Source: Catenulispora sp. GP43
GTDB lineage: Bacteria > Actinomycetota > Actinomycetes > Streptomycetales > Catenulisporaceae
Assembly (NCBI RefSeq): GCF_041260665.1
Contig: NZ_JBGCCT010000002.1
Span: forward strand, 434,001-498,000
Length of the DNA stretch: 64,000 nucleotides
Reading direction: 5' to 3'
Shown: positions 1 through 8,233 of the stretch, in pieces
Position numbering within the stretch: position 1 is the first letter of the stretch
Layout of the letters: each line of letters begins with the position of its first letter
The notes under the pieces: generated by a model
The model's input: the letters and a program-made list of their open reading frames with translations, nothing else
What the model was told of the DNA's origin: nothing
The model's database searches: none
Program-made: the position numbers and the translations under genes

Positions 1-659
1 GTGTACGAGGTCCCAGACACGCTCGCGACCTTGGTGCCGCCGCGGTACACGTTGTACCCCGTCGCACCACTGGACGCGCTCCAGGACAACGACACGGAGC
101 TCGACGTCGTACCCGTCACCGACAGACCGCTCGGAACGGGGGGCACCTGAGTCTGGCCACCCGGTCCGACGAGCGAGACGTCGTCGGCGTAGTACGTACC
201 CTGCCCGTACCAGCCGTGCAGGTAGATCTGGACGCTCGTGGTCGAGGCGCCGGTCGTGAAGCTGGTGCTCAGCTGCTGGTACGAGGTCGCCGACGGCGTC
301 CACGTGGAGCTGTAACCGGTGGCGCCGATGTAGACGTAGGCGCCCTCGACGTAGGCCGACAGCGTGTACGCCGAGTTCGGCTGCACGGATATGGTCTGCG
401 TGCACTGCGCGTCGTCGGAGTTGTTCGCCGCTCCGGCCAGCGCGTGACTGCCGCTGTGGACCGGCGAGCCGACCACGCTGCCGGTGCCCGCGTCACAGGT
501 CCACGGGCTCAGGCTTCCGCTTTCGAAGCCGGGGTTCACCACCAGGTTGCTGTCGGCGCGGGCGCGGGAAGCGCTCAGGGCGACGGTCATCGCGGCGGCG
601 ACAAGGATTGCGGCCAGCATGGCCGCGAACGCGCGGAGGCGCGTTCTTGCACAGGTCAA
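1..659 (-). CDS. Secreted carbohydrate-binding / fibronectin III protein, 5' part (probable chitinase or related glycoside hydrolase)
   Basis: The gene runs off the left edge, so only the first ~219 residues are seen. I chose a TTG start at 659 because GAGAGG lies about 7 bases upstream and the reading continues directly into a signal peptide (LAAILVAAAMTVALSASRARA). Next comes a galactose-binding-like jelly-roll domain (about residues 40-165, beginning NLVVNPGFESGSLSPW, CBM4/9-like), a short linker, and an Fn3 domain (SWSASSGATGYNVYRGG) cut by the window edge. The order signal-CBM-Fn3 is common in secreted actinomycete chitinases and other polysaccharide hydrolases, where the catalytic domain follows. 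Two DasR-like boxes upstream (704-745) favour a chitinolytic role. The catalytic domain is not visible, so the enzyme class is inference. Confidence 0.75.
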   Translation of the reverse strand, partial: MTCARTRLRAFAAMLAAILVAAAMTVALSASRARADSNLVVNPGFESGSLSPWTCDAGTGSVVGSPVHSGSHALAGAANNSDDAQCTQTISVQPNSAYTLSAYVEGAYVYIGATGYSSTWTPSATSYQQLSTSFTTGASTTSVQIYLHGWYGQGTYYADDVSLVGPGGQTQVPPVPSGLSVTGTTSSSVSLSWSASSGATGYNVYRGGTKVASVSGTSY

Positions 660-703
660 AGCACACCTCTCTCGGGGAAGACTCCTGGATCTTGTGGGGT
701 TAG

Positions 704-745
704 TGGTCTACACCACGGGGGCTGAGTTCAAAATGGTGTAGACCA
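704..745 (-). promoter_or_regulatory. Pair of DasR-like operators (dre) in the promoter of the 1-659 gene
   Basis: TGGTCTACACCA (704-715) and TGGTGTAGACCA (734-745) are exact reverse complements of each other, each one base away from the symmetric dre core TGGTCTAGACCA. They are 30 bp apart centre to centre. Read on the minus strand, a possible -35 (TTGAAC) lies between them and a possible -10 (TAGACC) inside the 704-715 box, 45-56 bases before the TTG start. In Streptomyces, repeated boxes of this kind overlap chitinase promoters and bind the GntR-family GlcNAc regulator DasR. The boxes are seen; the regulator is inferred. Confidence 0.75.
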
Positions 746-870
746 GACGGGGTGTCAAGAGTCTGAACGCCCAGCGATTCCTAAGGGAATGCAAAGGTTC
801 GCCGCGACTCGGCGAGAAGCGTGGCTGGTTCGGTGATCCCGCGACGGAGGAACCGGCCGTCGGCGGACGC

Positions 871-1266
871 GTGCAAGAAGAAGGTGCAGGACGCCGCCAC
901 TGCGCACGTCGGCGAAGTACGGCGGCGCCGTGCCCGCGGCCCCCGGCGGCTTTGGAGCGTGCGATCGGGAACCTCGTGGACAACGCGCTGAAGTTCGGGA
1001 CGCGGGCCGGCATCGCGGTGCGGGCGGTCGCCGGGTACGCCGTCATCGAGGTCGGCGACGACGGGCCCGGCATCCCGGACGCCGACCTGCCTTACGTTTT
1101 CGACCGCTTCCGCCGCTCGCCGGATGCGCGGTCGCTGCCCGGGTCGGGGCTCGGCCTGGCGATCGCCAAGCAGGTCGCCGAGGCGCACGGCGGCCGGATG
1201 GAGGCCGTGCCGCAGCCGGTCGGCGCGCTGCTGCGGATCACGCTCCCGGCCGCAGCAGCACGGTGA
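871..1266 (+). pseudogene. Remnant of a sensor histidine kinase (HATPase domain only)
   Basis: From about residue 26 onward the reading matches the ATP-binding domain of a two-component kinase: N box (LERAIGNLVDNALKFG), G1 (VGDDGPGIP), F box (VFDRFRR) and G2 (GSGLGLAIAKQ), ending in LLRITLP near the normal C-terminus. The sensor, membrane segments, HAMP and H-box dimerisation domain are all missing, and the ~25 residues before the match look like random high-GC reading. No response regulator is adjacent. The 3' end overlaps the convergent barstar gene by 29 bases. It is most likely a decayed kinase; a free-standing anti-sigma-type ATPase is less likely because there is no clear start or RBS. 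Confidence 0.6.
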
Positions 1267-1657
1267 AGGGCACGCCGATCCGGCGCCAGGCCTCGGCGGC
1301 CTCCTCCCAGACCTCCAGGGCGATGCTGTAGGCGTCCAGGTCGGCGAAGGCGAAGGTGTTGCTGTCCTCGACGACGGTCAGGATCCCGCCGCCGGTCGCC
1401 GGCGGGGGCAGCCACTGCAGGTCGGCGAGGCAGTCGGCGAGGGCGTCCCAGTTGTGGCCGAAGTAGGCGGGGAAACGGTAGGAGCGTTCGCATTCCTCGA
1501 GGAACTGCGGCTTGTCGTGGACGCGCGAGCAGTCCACGAACACGCAGCGCCAGGCGATCTCCTCGGCCTCGGTACGGATCTCGGCCGCCGACCGGTCGGA
1601 GTTCCAGACGCGGACCCCGGGGCCGGCCTCACCGAGGACGTGGGCCAACGCTGTCAT
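1238..1657 (-). CDS. Barstar-family ribonuclease inhibitor
   Basis: A 139-residue acidic cytoplasmic protein. The barstar signature is clear at about residues 60-80 (YRFPAYFGHNWDALADCL), following a helix rich in Glu, with the C-terminal strand FTVLLRPG. Barstar proteins bind the active site of barnase-type RNases with acidic residues and protect the producing cell. Its start codon overlaps the stop of the upstream RNase gene by 4 bp (1654-1657), so toxin and inhibitor should be translated together. The first ~45 residues (VFVDCSRVHDKPQFLEEC region) fit the family N-terminus. The 3' end overlaps a kinase remnant on the other strand. Confidence 0.88.
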   Translation of the reverse strand: MTALAHVLGEAGPGVRVWNSDRSAAEIRTEAEEIAWRCVFVDCSRVHDKPQFLEECERSYRFPAYFGHNWDALADCLADLQWLPPPATGGGILTVVEDSNTFAFADLDAYSIALEVWEEAAEAWRRIGVPFTVLLRPGA

Positions 1658-2124
1658 GTCGCACCACCTCGCACCACCCGCAGGAAGGACTTGTAATGGT
1701 CCTGGGTGTAGTAGAGCTCGCCGTTCTTGCCGAGCACGAGCCGCCGCGCCCCACGATCGACCGCCCCCGGCGTGGCGACGGTGTACTCGCGGTAGTAGCC
1801 GCCGGGCTCGGCGGGCAGCTGCCGCTCGTGGTTCTGGAAGGTGACGCCGTCCTGGCGGTACTGGAAGCCGCCGCCGTTCTCGATCCGCTTGATGACGTCG
1901 CGCGCCTCGGCGGGCAGGCTCGTCTCGGCGACGGTGGCCATGCCCGCGGGTTTGAGGGACGCGGGCGAATTCCTGCTGGACGAGCCGCCGCAGCCGGACA
2001 GCCCCAGGACCGCGGCGACCAGGAGCGCGAGCAGCGCCGCGAGGGGCGCGGCACGGGACGTGGCTCGGGACGTGGCACGGGACGCGGCACGGGACGCGGC
2101 TCGGGGCGACGCGGACGGGGTCAC
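1654..2124 (-). CDS. Guanyl-specific ribonuclease (barnase/RNase Sa superfamily) with lipoprotein-type signal
   Basis: 156 residues. The C-terminal ~95 residues match secreted microbial RNases that cut after G: the catalytic set is visible as Glu113 in GYYREYTV, Arg127/Arg128 in DRGARR and His143 in YTQDHY. The N-terminus carries a four-residue repeat tract (SRAA/SRAT, from 12-bp DNA repeats), a hydrophobic segment (LLALLVAAVLGLSGC) with a likely lipobox cysteine at 45, then a Gly/Ser linker. The enzyme would therefore be exported and probably membrane-anchored. It is followed by a barstar-family inhibitor with a 4-bp overlap. The exact start is uncertain: the repeat tract precedes the hydrophobic core and a later start is possible. 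Confidence 0.85.
   Translation of the reverse strand: MTPSASPRAASRAASRATSRATSRAAPLAALLALLVAAVLGLSGCGGSSSRNSPASLKPAGMATVAETSLPAEARDVIKRIENGGGFQYRQDGVTFQNHERQLPAEPGGYYREYTVATPGAVDRGARRLVLGKNGELYYTQDHYKSFLRVVRGGAT
2051..2110. repeat. 12-bp tandem repeat, 5 units, in the RNase gene
   Basis: Five consecutive 12-bp units of the form GC(A/T)CGGGACG(T/C)G. On the minus strand they encode the four-residue SRA(A/T) repeat ahead of the signal sequence. Unit length is a multiple of three, so copy changes would keep the frame. Confidence 0.9.
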
Positions 2125-2233
2125 GGTCGCGAGCCTAACTCACGGTGATCATCAGGGCACGCGGCCGGAGCCGACCGATGCACCGTCGACCAGGGTGGTG
2201 CCGACGCGAACTCGCCGCGCCGGCACCGGCGGT

Positions 2234-2944
2234 TCATCCCCGCAGCATCCCGCTGAGCTCCGCGGCGGCCGCATGCGGATCCGCGGCCTCCGTCAGCGCC
2301 CGCACCACGACCACGCGCCGCGCGCCGGCCGCCAGCACTTCGCCGAGGTTGCCGGCGTCGATGCCGCCGATGGCGAACCAGGGCCGCGCGCCTTCGGGCG
2401 CCAGCACCGCCGCGTACTCGACCAGGCTCAGGCCCGGGGCGGGGCGGCCGGGCTTGGTCGGGGTCGGCCAGACCGGGCCGGTGCAGAAGTAGTCCACGCC
2501 GGGCTCCATCGCCGCGGCGTCGACTTCCTCCTCGGCGTGGCAGGACCGGCCGATGAGCGGTCCGGCGCCGATGACGCTGCGGGCCAACGAGACCGGCAGG
2601 TCGTCCTGGCCCAGGTGCAGGACGTCCGCGTCGGCGCCGAGCGCCACGTCGGCGCGGTCGTTCACGGCCAGCAGCTTGCCGTGGCGGCGGCAGGCGTCGG
2701 CGAACACCTCCAGGGCCGCCAACTCCGCCCGCGCCTCGATGCCCTTCTGGCGGAGCTGGACGATGTCCACGCCGCCGGACAGGACCGCTTCCAGGAACTC
2801 CGGCAGGTCGCCCTGCTTCTCGCGGGCGTCGCAGCACAGGTACAGGCGCGCGTCGGCCAGCTTGTCGCGCAGAGCGGATGCCGGGGCAGCGGTGGCGGTA
2901 GCGGTAGCGGTAACGGTAACGGCAGCGGTAACGGCAGAGCTCAC
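2234..2944 (-). CDS. thiE: Thiamine-phosphate synthase
   Basis: Couples hydroxymethylpyrimidine diphosphate with the thiazole phosphate to give thiamine phosphate. The 236-residue protein has the TIM-barrel signatures of Thi[35 protein letters not shown], a phosphate-binding loop ([10 protein letters not shown], equivalent to the family's GPxxxTxTK) and [10 protein letters not shown]. The first ~20 residues are an Ala/Val/Thr repeat produced by 6-bp DNA repeats and are not part of the conserved domain. The start overlaps the stop of the upstream Rv2175c-like gene by 4 bp. thiO, thiS and thiG lie 3.7 kb away on the other strand. Confidence 0.93.
   Translation of the reverse strand: MSSAVTAAVTVTATATATAAPASALRDKLADARLYLCCDAREKQGDLPEFLEAVLSGGVDIVQLRQKGIEARAELAALEVFADACRRHGKLLAVNDRADVALGADADVLHLGQDDLPVSLARSVIGAGPLIGRSCHAEEEVDAAAMEPGVDYFCTGPVWPTPTKPGRPAPGLSLVEYAAVLAPEGARPWFAIGGIDAGNLGEVLAAGARRVVVVRALTEAADPHAAAAELSGMLRG
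2891..2938. repeat. 6-bp tandem repeat, 8 units, at the thiE 5' end
   Basis: Eight units of GG(T/C)(A/G)(G/A)C-type hexamers encode the alternating Ala/Val/Thr N-terminus of ThiE, just after its start codon. Units vary by one or two bases. Confidence 0.85.
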
Positions 2945-3363
2945 AGCTCGGCCTGCGCGCGCCGCCGCACCTCGGTGCCGCGGTTCTCGCGCAGCGCCTG
3001 GACCGGCGTGCCGGGCAGCGAGTCGTCCGGCGTGAACAGCCAGCGCAGGGCTTCCTCGTCGGAGAACTTCGCGTCCCTGAGCAGGGTCAGGGTGCCGGTC
3101 AGGCCCTTGACCGTGTGGTCGTCGATGAGGAAGCCGGCGGGGACGTGCAGGGCGTTGTTCTCGCCGCGGCGGACGGCGATCAGCTGGTTGTCGCGCAGGA
3201 GCTGCCGGACGCGGGTCACCTGGACGCCGAAGCGCTCGGCGACATCGGGCAGGGTGAGCCAGTCCCCCACCAGAGCGTCGGTCTCGGGGTCGATCGAGTC
3301 GCGGTGGGCCTCGGCGTGTGCGGTGCCAACTGCGGTGTTCTTCTCAGTCACGCTCCCAAGCAT
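2941..3363 (-). CDS. Rv2175c-family DNA-binding protein
   Basis: 140 residues. The central part has the helix-turn-helix of the Rv2175c family ([22 protein letters not shown]) followed by a conserved C-terminal block with VPAGFLIDD and [24 protein letters not shown]. In Mycobacterium tuberculosis the homologue is a small DNA-binding protein phosphorylated by PknL; its targets here are unknown. The first ~25 residues are polar and poorly ordered. It sits between a flavoprotein gene (10 bp upstream) and thiE (4-bp overlap), so the three are probably one transcript. Confidence 0.85.
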   Translation of the reverse strand: MLGSVTEKNTAVGTAHAEAHRDSIDPETDALVGDWLTLPDVAERFGVQVTRVRQLLRDNQLIAVRRGENNALHVPAGFLIDDHTVKGLTGTLTLLRDAKFSDEEALRWLFTPDDSLPGTPVQALRENRGTEVRRRAQAEL

Positions 3364-3373
3364 GCCAGGTGTT

Positions 3374-4543
3374 CTAGAGCACCGCCGCCGTTAAAGGTGC
3401 TCCCGCATCGGCCACCCGGGCGGCGTCCATCACGGCTCCGGCGGTCACCAGGCGGCGGCCCTGCGCCAGATCGCGGGGGCGCCCGATCGCCAGGACGGCG
3501 GTCAGCCGGGCGTGTGGATCAAGCCAGCACACCGACCAGGACGGCGTGCTCAGGTCGCCGCGCAGCACCGTGCGGTCGGCGGAGGTGTGGTGCCCGATGT
3601 ACTGCACCATCCGTCCGAACTGCTCGCTCCAGAAGTAGGGCACCGGGTCGTACATCTCGGCGCCGACGCCCTCCAGCAGGTTCGGCACCAGCGACTGTGG
3701 GCCGCGCAGGGCGTTGTCCCAGTGTTCGACGCGGATGTGGCGTCCGCCGTAGCGCACGCTGCGATACGCCGCGACGTCCCCGACCGCGAACACGCCGGGC
3801 ACGTTCGTCTCCAGATGCTCCGAGACCAGCAGCGAGCCGTCCTGGGCGCGGTGGAACGCCTCGCCGAGCCAGCGGGTGTCCGGGCGGGCCCCGACGGCGA
3901 CCAGGGTGTGGTCGGTACCCGGGGGCGGGCCGGTGACCGGGTCCGAGCACTTGAGCACGGCGCCGGCCTCGGCGTACCAGCCGGCCATCGCCTGCCCGAT
4001 CGCCGGCGGGAAGATCGCGGCCAGCGGGCGCTCCCGCGCCTCGTGGACCACGACCTCGGTCCCGGCGTTGCGGGCCGCGGTGGCCACCTCGGCGCCGATC
4101 CACCCGGCGCCGACGATGGCCATCGGCTTGCCGCCCAGGACGCGCTCGCGCAGCCGCAGCGCGTCCTCGTAGGTGCGCAGCGTCTCGCCGAAGCCGAGCT
4201 GGACCGGCACCGATCCGGTGGCCACGACCAGCCGGTCGTAGCGCAGCTCGACGCCGGTCTCGGTGGTCACCACGCCGGGGGCCCAGCCCACGGCGCGCTC
4301 GCCGAACCGGCACTCCACGCCGGAGTCGGCGAAGTCGAACGCGAAGGCGAGCTCCTCGACCTCCTCGACCGCGCCGCGCCCGGAGGCGAGCATCGCTTTG
4401 GACAACGGGGGCCGGTCGTAGGGCGCGTGTTTCTCCTCGCCCAGGAACGTGACCGAGCCCTGGAAACCCTTTTCACGCAGCGACCGCACCGTGTGCAGTC
4501 CCGCCATGCCGCCGCCGACGACAAGAACACGTTCTAGTTTCAT
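3374..4543 (-). CDS. NAD(P)/FAD-dependent oxidoreductase (ferredoxin-reductase-like)
   Basis: 389 residues from the ATG at 4543. The FAD Rossmann motif (VLVVGGGMAGLHTVRSLREKG) is at the N-terminus, a second Rossmann motif for NAD(P)H (MAIVGAGWIGAEVATAARNAG) near residue 140, the ATGS motif near 105, and the FAD-closing VFAVGDVA near 260. The C-terminal Reductase_C-like domain includes VPYFWSEQFG. This layout matches reductases feeding Rieske oxygenases, P450s or ferredoxins. No partner oxygenase lies nearby, so the electron acceptor cannot be named. It leads the probable transcript with the Rv2175c-like gene and thiE; a role in thiamin synthesis is not established. Confidence 0.85.
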   Translation of the reverse strand: MKLERVLVVGGGMAGLHTVRSLREKGFQGSVTFLGEEKHAPYDRPPLSKAMLASGRGAVEEVEELAFAFDFADSGVECRFGERAVGWAPGVVTTETGVELRYDRLVVATGSVPVQLGFGETLRTYEDALRLRERVLGGKPMAIVGAGWIGAEVATAARNAGTEVVVHEARERPLAAIFPPAIGQAMAGWYAEAGAVLKCSDPVTGPPPGTDHTLVAVGARPDTRWLGEAFHRAQDGSLLVSEHLETNVPGVFAVGDVAAYRSVRYGGRHIRVEHWDNALRGPQSLVPNLLEGVGAEMYDPVPYFWSEQFGRMVQYIGHHTSADRTVLRGDLSTPSWSVCWLDPHARLTAVLAIGRPRDLAQGRRLVTAGAVMDAARVADAGAPLTAAVL

Positions 4544-4585
4544 CAGTCCGTCACTGTATCCCGGGGACAACCTGTATGCGCCATC

Positions 4586-5830
4586 ATGGTCGCCGTGGCG
4601 AGCGAGGACTACCCGGACACCCCGATCGAATCCGACGAGGACGACGGCAACGCCGATATAGCAGCCGACGACGCCGGCCCGGACCACGGCCGGTCCCCGC
4701 ACGCGGTACAGCGCGTGACCTGGGCCGAGCTGTTCTTCGACCTGGTGTTCGTGTTCGCGGTCACCCAGGTCGCGCACGCGATGTACGTCGGAACCGGCTG
4801 GGCGGACCTGGGCCGCTCGGTGCTGCTGTTCGTGCCGTTCTGGTGGGCCTGGGTGGGCTGCGCCATCGTGTTCAACGGCATGGTGATCTCGGCGACCAAG
4901 CGGCACCTGGTGCTGCTGGCCATCGCCGGGGCCGCGTTCGTCATGTGCATCTCGGTGCCGGACGCCTACGGCAACCGCGGCGTGCTGTTCGGCGCGGCGT
5001 ACCTGGTCTCCCGGATCCTGCTCGGCGTCACGATGCAGGCGCGCGACGCCTTCCAGGTCCGGCTCAACCCGTTCACCGTCGGCGTGTTGGCGGGCCTGGC
5101 CTGGACGCTGGCCGGGCTGCTGCCGTCGGAGACCCGGCAGTGGGTGTGGCTGGCGATCGCGGCGATCGAGCTCGCGGTCCCGATCGTGCTCGGGCACCGG
5201 CTGGACTCCATGCAGTTCGACGCCTCGCACCTGCCGGAGCGCTTCGGGCTGTTCGTCATCATCGCGCTCGGCGAGACGCTGGTCGGGATCGGGCAGGGCG
5301 GCACGCGCAACGCGCTGCACGGCGAGGAGGCGGTGACGCTGTTCGTCGCGTTCCTGCTCTCGTGCGGGCTGTGGTGGACGTACTTCCAGTACGGCGCCTC
5401 GGCGACCGAGCACGCGCTGAAGGTCGCCAAGGTCCCGGCGCTGCTGGTGCGCTCTTCCTTCTCCTACGGCCACATGCTGTTCGTGCTGGGCATCATGCTG
5501 GCCGCGGCCGGCATGTCGCAGGCGGTGGCCGACCCGACGGCGCACCCGCACGGCGTGCACGCGCTGCTGCTGGGCAGCGGCGTCTCGCTGTACATAGCGA
5601 CCTTCTGCTACACGCGGATCATGATGTTCGGCGGCGCCTCCTGGACCCGCACGGTGGCCGCGCTGCTGGCCATCGTCATCACCGCCTGCTCCCCCGCGCT
5701 GCCCGCGATCGCGCCGCTGGCGCTGCTCGCGGCGCTGGTCATCGCGCTGAACGCGTTCGAGTTCTACTGGGTCGGCTCCGGCAAGCCGCTGATGCTGATC
5801 AACGTCTGGCAGGGCGCCGCCGGCCGGTGA
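4586..5830 (+). CDS. Low-temperature-requirement A (LtrA) family membrane protein
   Basis: 414 residues with about eleven hydrophobic segments after an acidic ~30-residue N-terminus. The family signature RVTWAELFFDLVFVFAVTQ is at residues ~47-65, with the internal RFGLFVIIALGETLVGIG motif near 225. LtrA was named from a Listeria cold-growth mutant; its molecular function is unknown. The start (ATG 4586) is 42 bp from the divergent flavoprotein gene, so a compact two-way promoter is likely. It lies 84 bp before thiO, which may or may not be co-transcribed. Confidence 0.85.
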   Translation: MVAVASEDYPDTPIESDEDDGNADIAADDAGPDHGRSPHAVQRVTWAELFFDLVFVFAVTQVAHAMYVGTGWADLGRSVLLFVPFWWAWVGCAIVFNGMVISATKRHLVLLAIAGAAFVMCISVPDAYGNRGVLFGAAYLVSRILLGVTMQARDAFQVRLNPFTVGVLAGLAWTLAGLLPSETRQWVWLAIAAIELAVPIVLGHRLDSMQFDASHLPERFGLFVIIALGETLVGIGQGGTRNALHGEEAVTLFVAFLLSCGLWWTYFQYGASATEHALKVAKVPALLVRSSFSYGHMLFVLGIMLAAAGMSQAVADPTAHPHGVHALLLGSGVSLYIATFCYTRIMMFGGASWTRTVAALLAIVITACSPALPAIAPLALLAALVIALNAFEFYWVGSGKPLMLINVWQGAAGR

Positions 5831-5914
5831 ACGTCTTGTGTGCGGCTTGTGTTCGGCCGGGCCCCGGCGGAGGGCCACCGCCGTACATCGGACGTCGGAT
5901 CTAGACTGTGGACC

Positions 5915-7068
5915 ATGCCAGTGCCTGCCAGTTCCGACGTCCTGATCATCGGCGGCGGCCTGATCGGGTTGGCCACCGCCTGGCGGACCGCCGCGCGCGG
6001 ACTGTCGGTGACGATCTGCGATCCGGCGCCGGGTTCCAACGCCTCCTTCGCCGCCGCGGGCATGCTCACGCCGGTCACCGAGCTGCACTACGGCGAGGAG
6101 ACGCTGCTGGGCCTGAACCTGGCCTCGGCGCAGCGCTATCCCTCCTTCATCGAGGAGCTGCGGGAGGCCTCCGACGGCCTGGACCCCGGGTACCGCGAGG
6201 CCGGGACGCTGGTCGTGGCCTTCGACGCCGACGACCGGGAAGTCCTCTCCGAGCTCCACACGTTCCAGCAATCCCTGGGCCTGAAAGCGGAATGGCTGAC
6301 CGGCCGTGACGCCCGGCGGCTGGAGCCGATGCTGGCGCCGGGTGTGCGCGGCGGGCTGCTGGTCTCCGGCGACCACCAGGTCGACAACCGGATGCTGCTG
6401 GCCGCGCTGTTCGCGGCGCTGGAGCGGAATCCGGACGTGACGATCGTGCGCGCGAAGGTCGCCGAGCTGACCGTGACCGGGGACCGCGCCACCGGAGTGG
6501 TGCTGGAGGACGGCACCGCGCTGTCGGCGGGACAGGTGGTGCTGTCGGCCGGATGCTGGTCCGGGCAGATCGCCGGCGTCCCCGAGGGGCTGATCCCGCC
6601 GGTACGGCCCATCAAGGGGCAGATCCTGCGGCTGGCGGTGCCGGACGTCTTCAAGCCGTTCCTGTCCCGTACGGTGCGCTACGTCGTCCGCAACAACCAC
6701 GCCTACCTCGTACCGCGTGCGCACGGCGAACTCGTGCTCGGCGCGACCGTCGAGGAACAGGACTACGACACCACGGTCACCGCCGGCGGCGTCTACGAAC
6801 TGCTGCGCGACGCCCGCGAGCTGGTCCCCGGCATCACCGAGCTGCCGCTGATCGAGACCCGCGCCGCGCTGCGCCCCGGCACCCCCGACAACGCCCCGCT
6901 GATCGGCCCCACCGCGCTGCCCGGGCTGCTGTACGCCACCGGCCACTACCGGCACGGGGTGCTGCTCACGCCGGCCACCGCGGACGGCATGGCCGAGATC
7001 CTGGCCACCGGCGCGGTCCCGGAGGCGCTGGCGCCCTTCAGTCCTCTCAGGTTCGCGGGATCCCAGAA

Positions 7069-7072
<4 letters not shown>
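5915..7072 (+). CDS. thiO: Glycine oxidase ThiO
   Basis: An FAD enzyme that oxidises glycine to iminoacetate for thiazole synthesis. 385 residues from ATG 5915. The N-terminal dinucleotide fold (VLIIGGGLIGLATAWRTA) is followed by SFAAAGMLTPVTE, typical of ThiO/DAO enzymes, and the C-terminal block LYATGHYRHGVLLTPATAD contains the family's substrate/FAD residues. The stop codon overlaps the thiS start (ATGA, 7069-7072), giving a thiO-thiS-thiG operon. The longer open frame upstream (from 5840) has no conserved residues, so the ATG at 5915 is preferred. Confidence 0.94.
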
Positions 7073-8146
<1,074 letters not shown>

Positions 8147-8186
8147 GCGACGCCGCGAACGGCGCCACGGACAAGGCGCGACGAGT

Positions 8187-8221
8187 AAGGCGCGGCGAGC
8201 CGGAACCGGCCGCCGCGCCTT
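8187..8221. terminator. Long hairpin between convergent thiG and DUF4157 genes
   Basis: AAGGCGCGGCG and CGCCGCGCCTT flank CCGG-AA-CCGG, giving an almost perfect stem of about 15 bp between two converging genes. There is no clear T-run on either side, so it may act as a bidirectional transcription block rather than a classical intrinsic terminator. Confidence 0.6.
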
Positions 8222-8233
8222 CGCTCATCTCAG

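Noticed and set aside
4546-6955. Very long minus-strand open frame continuing from the flavoprotein
   Set aside because: It runs antisense to ltrA-like and thiO genes with no conserved residues; high GC makes long chance frames. The flavoprotein starts at 4543.
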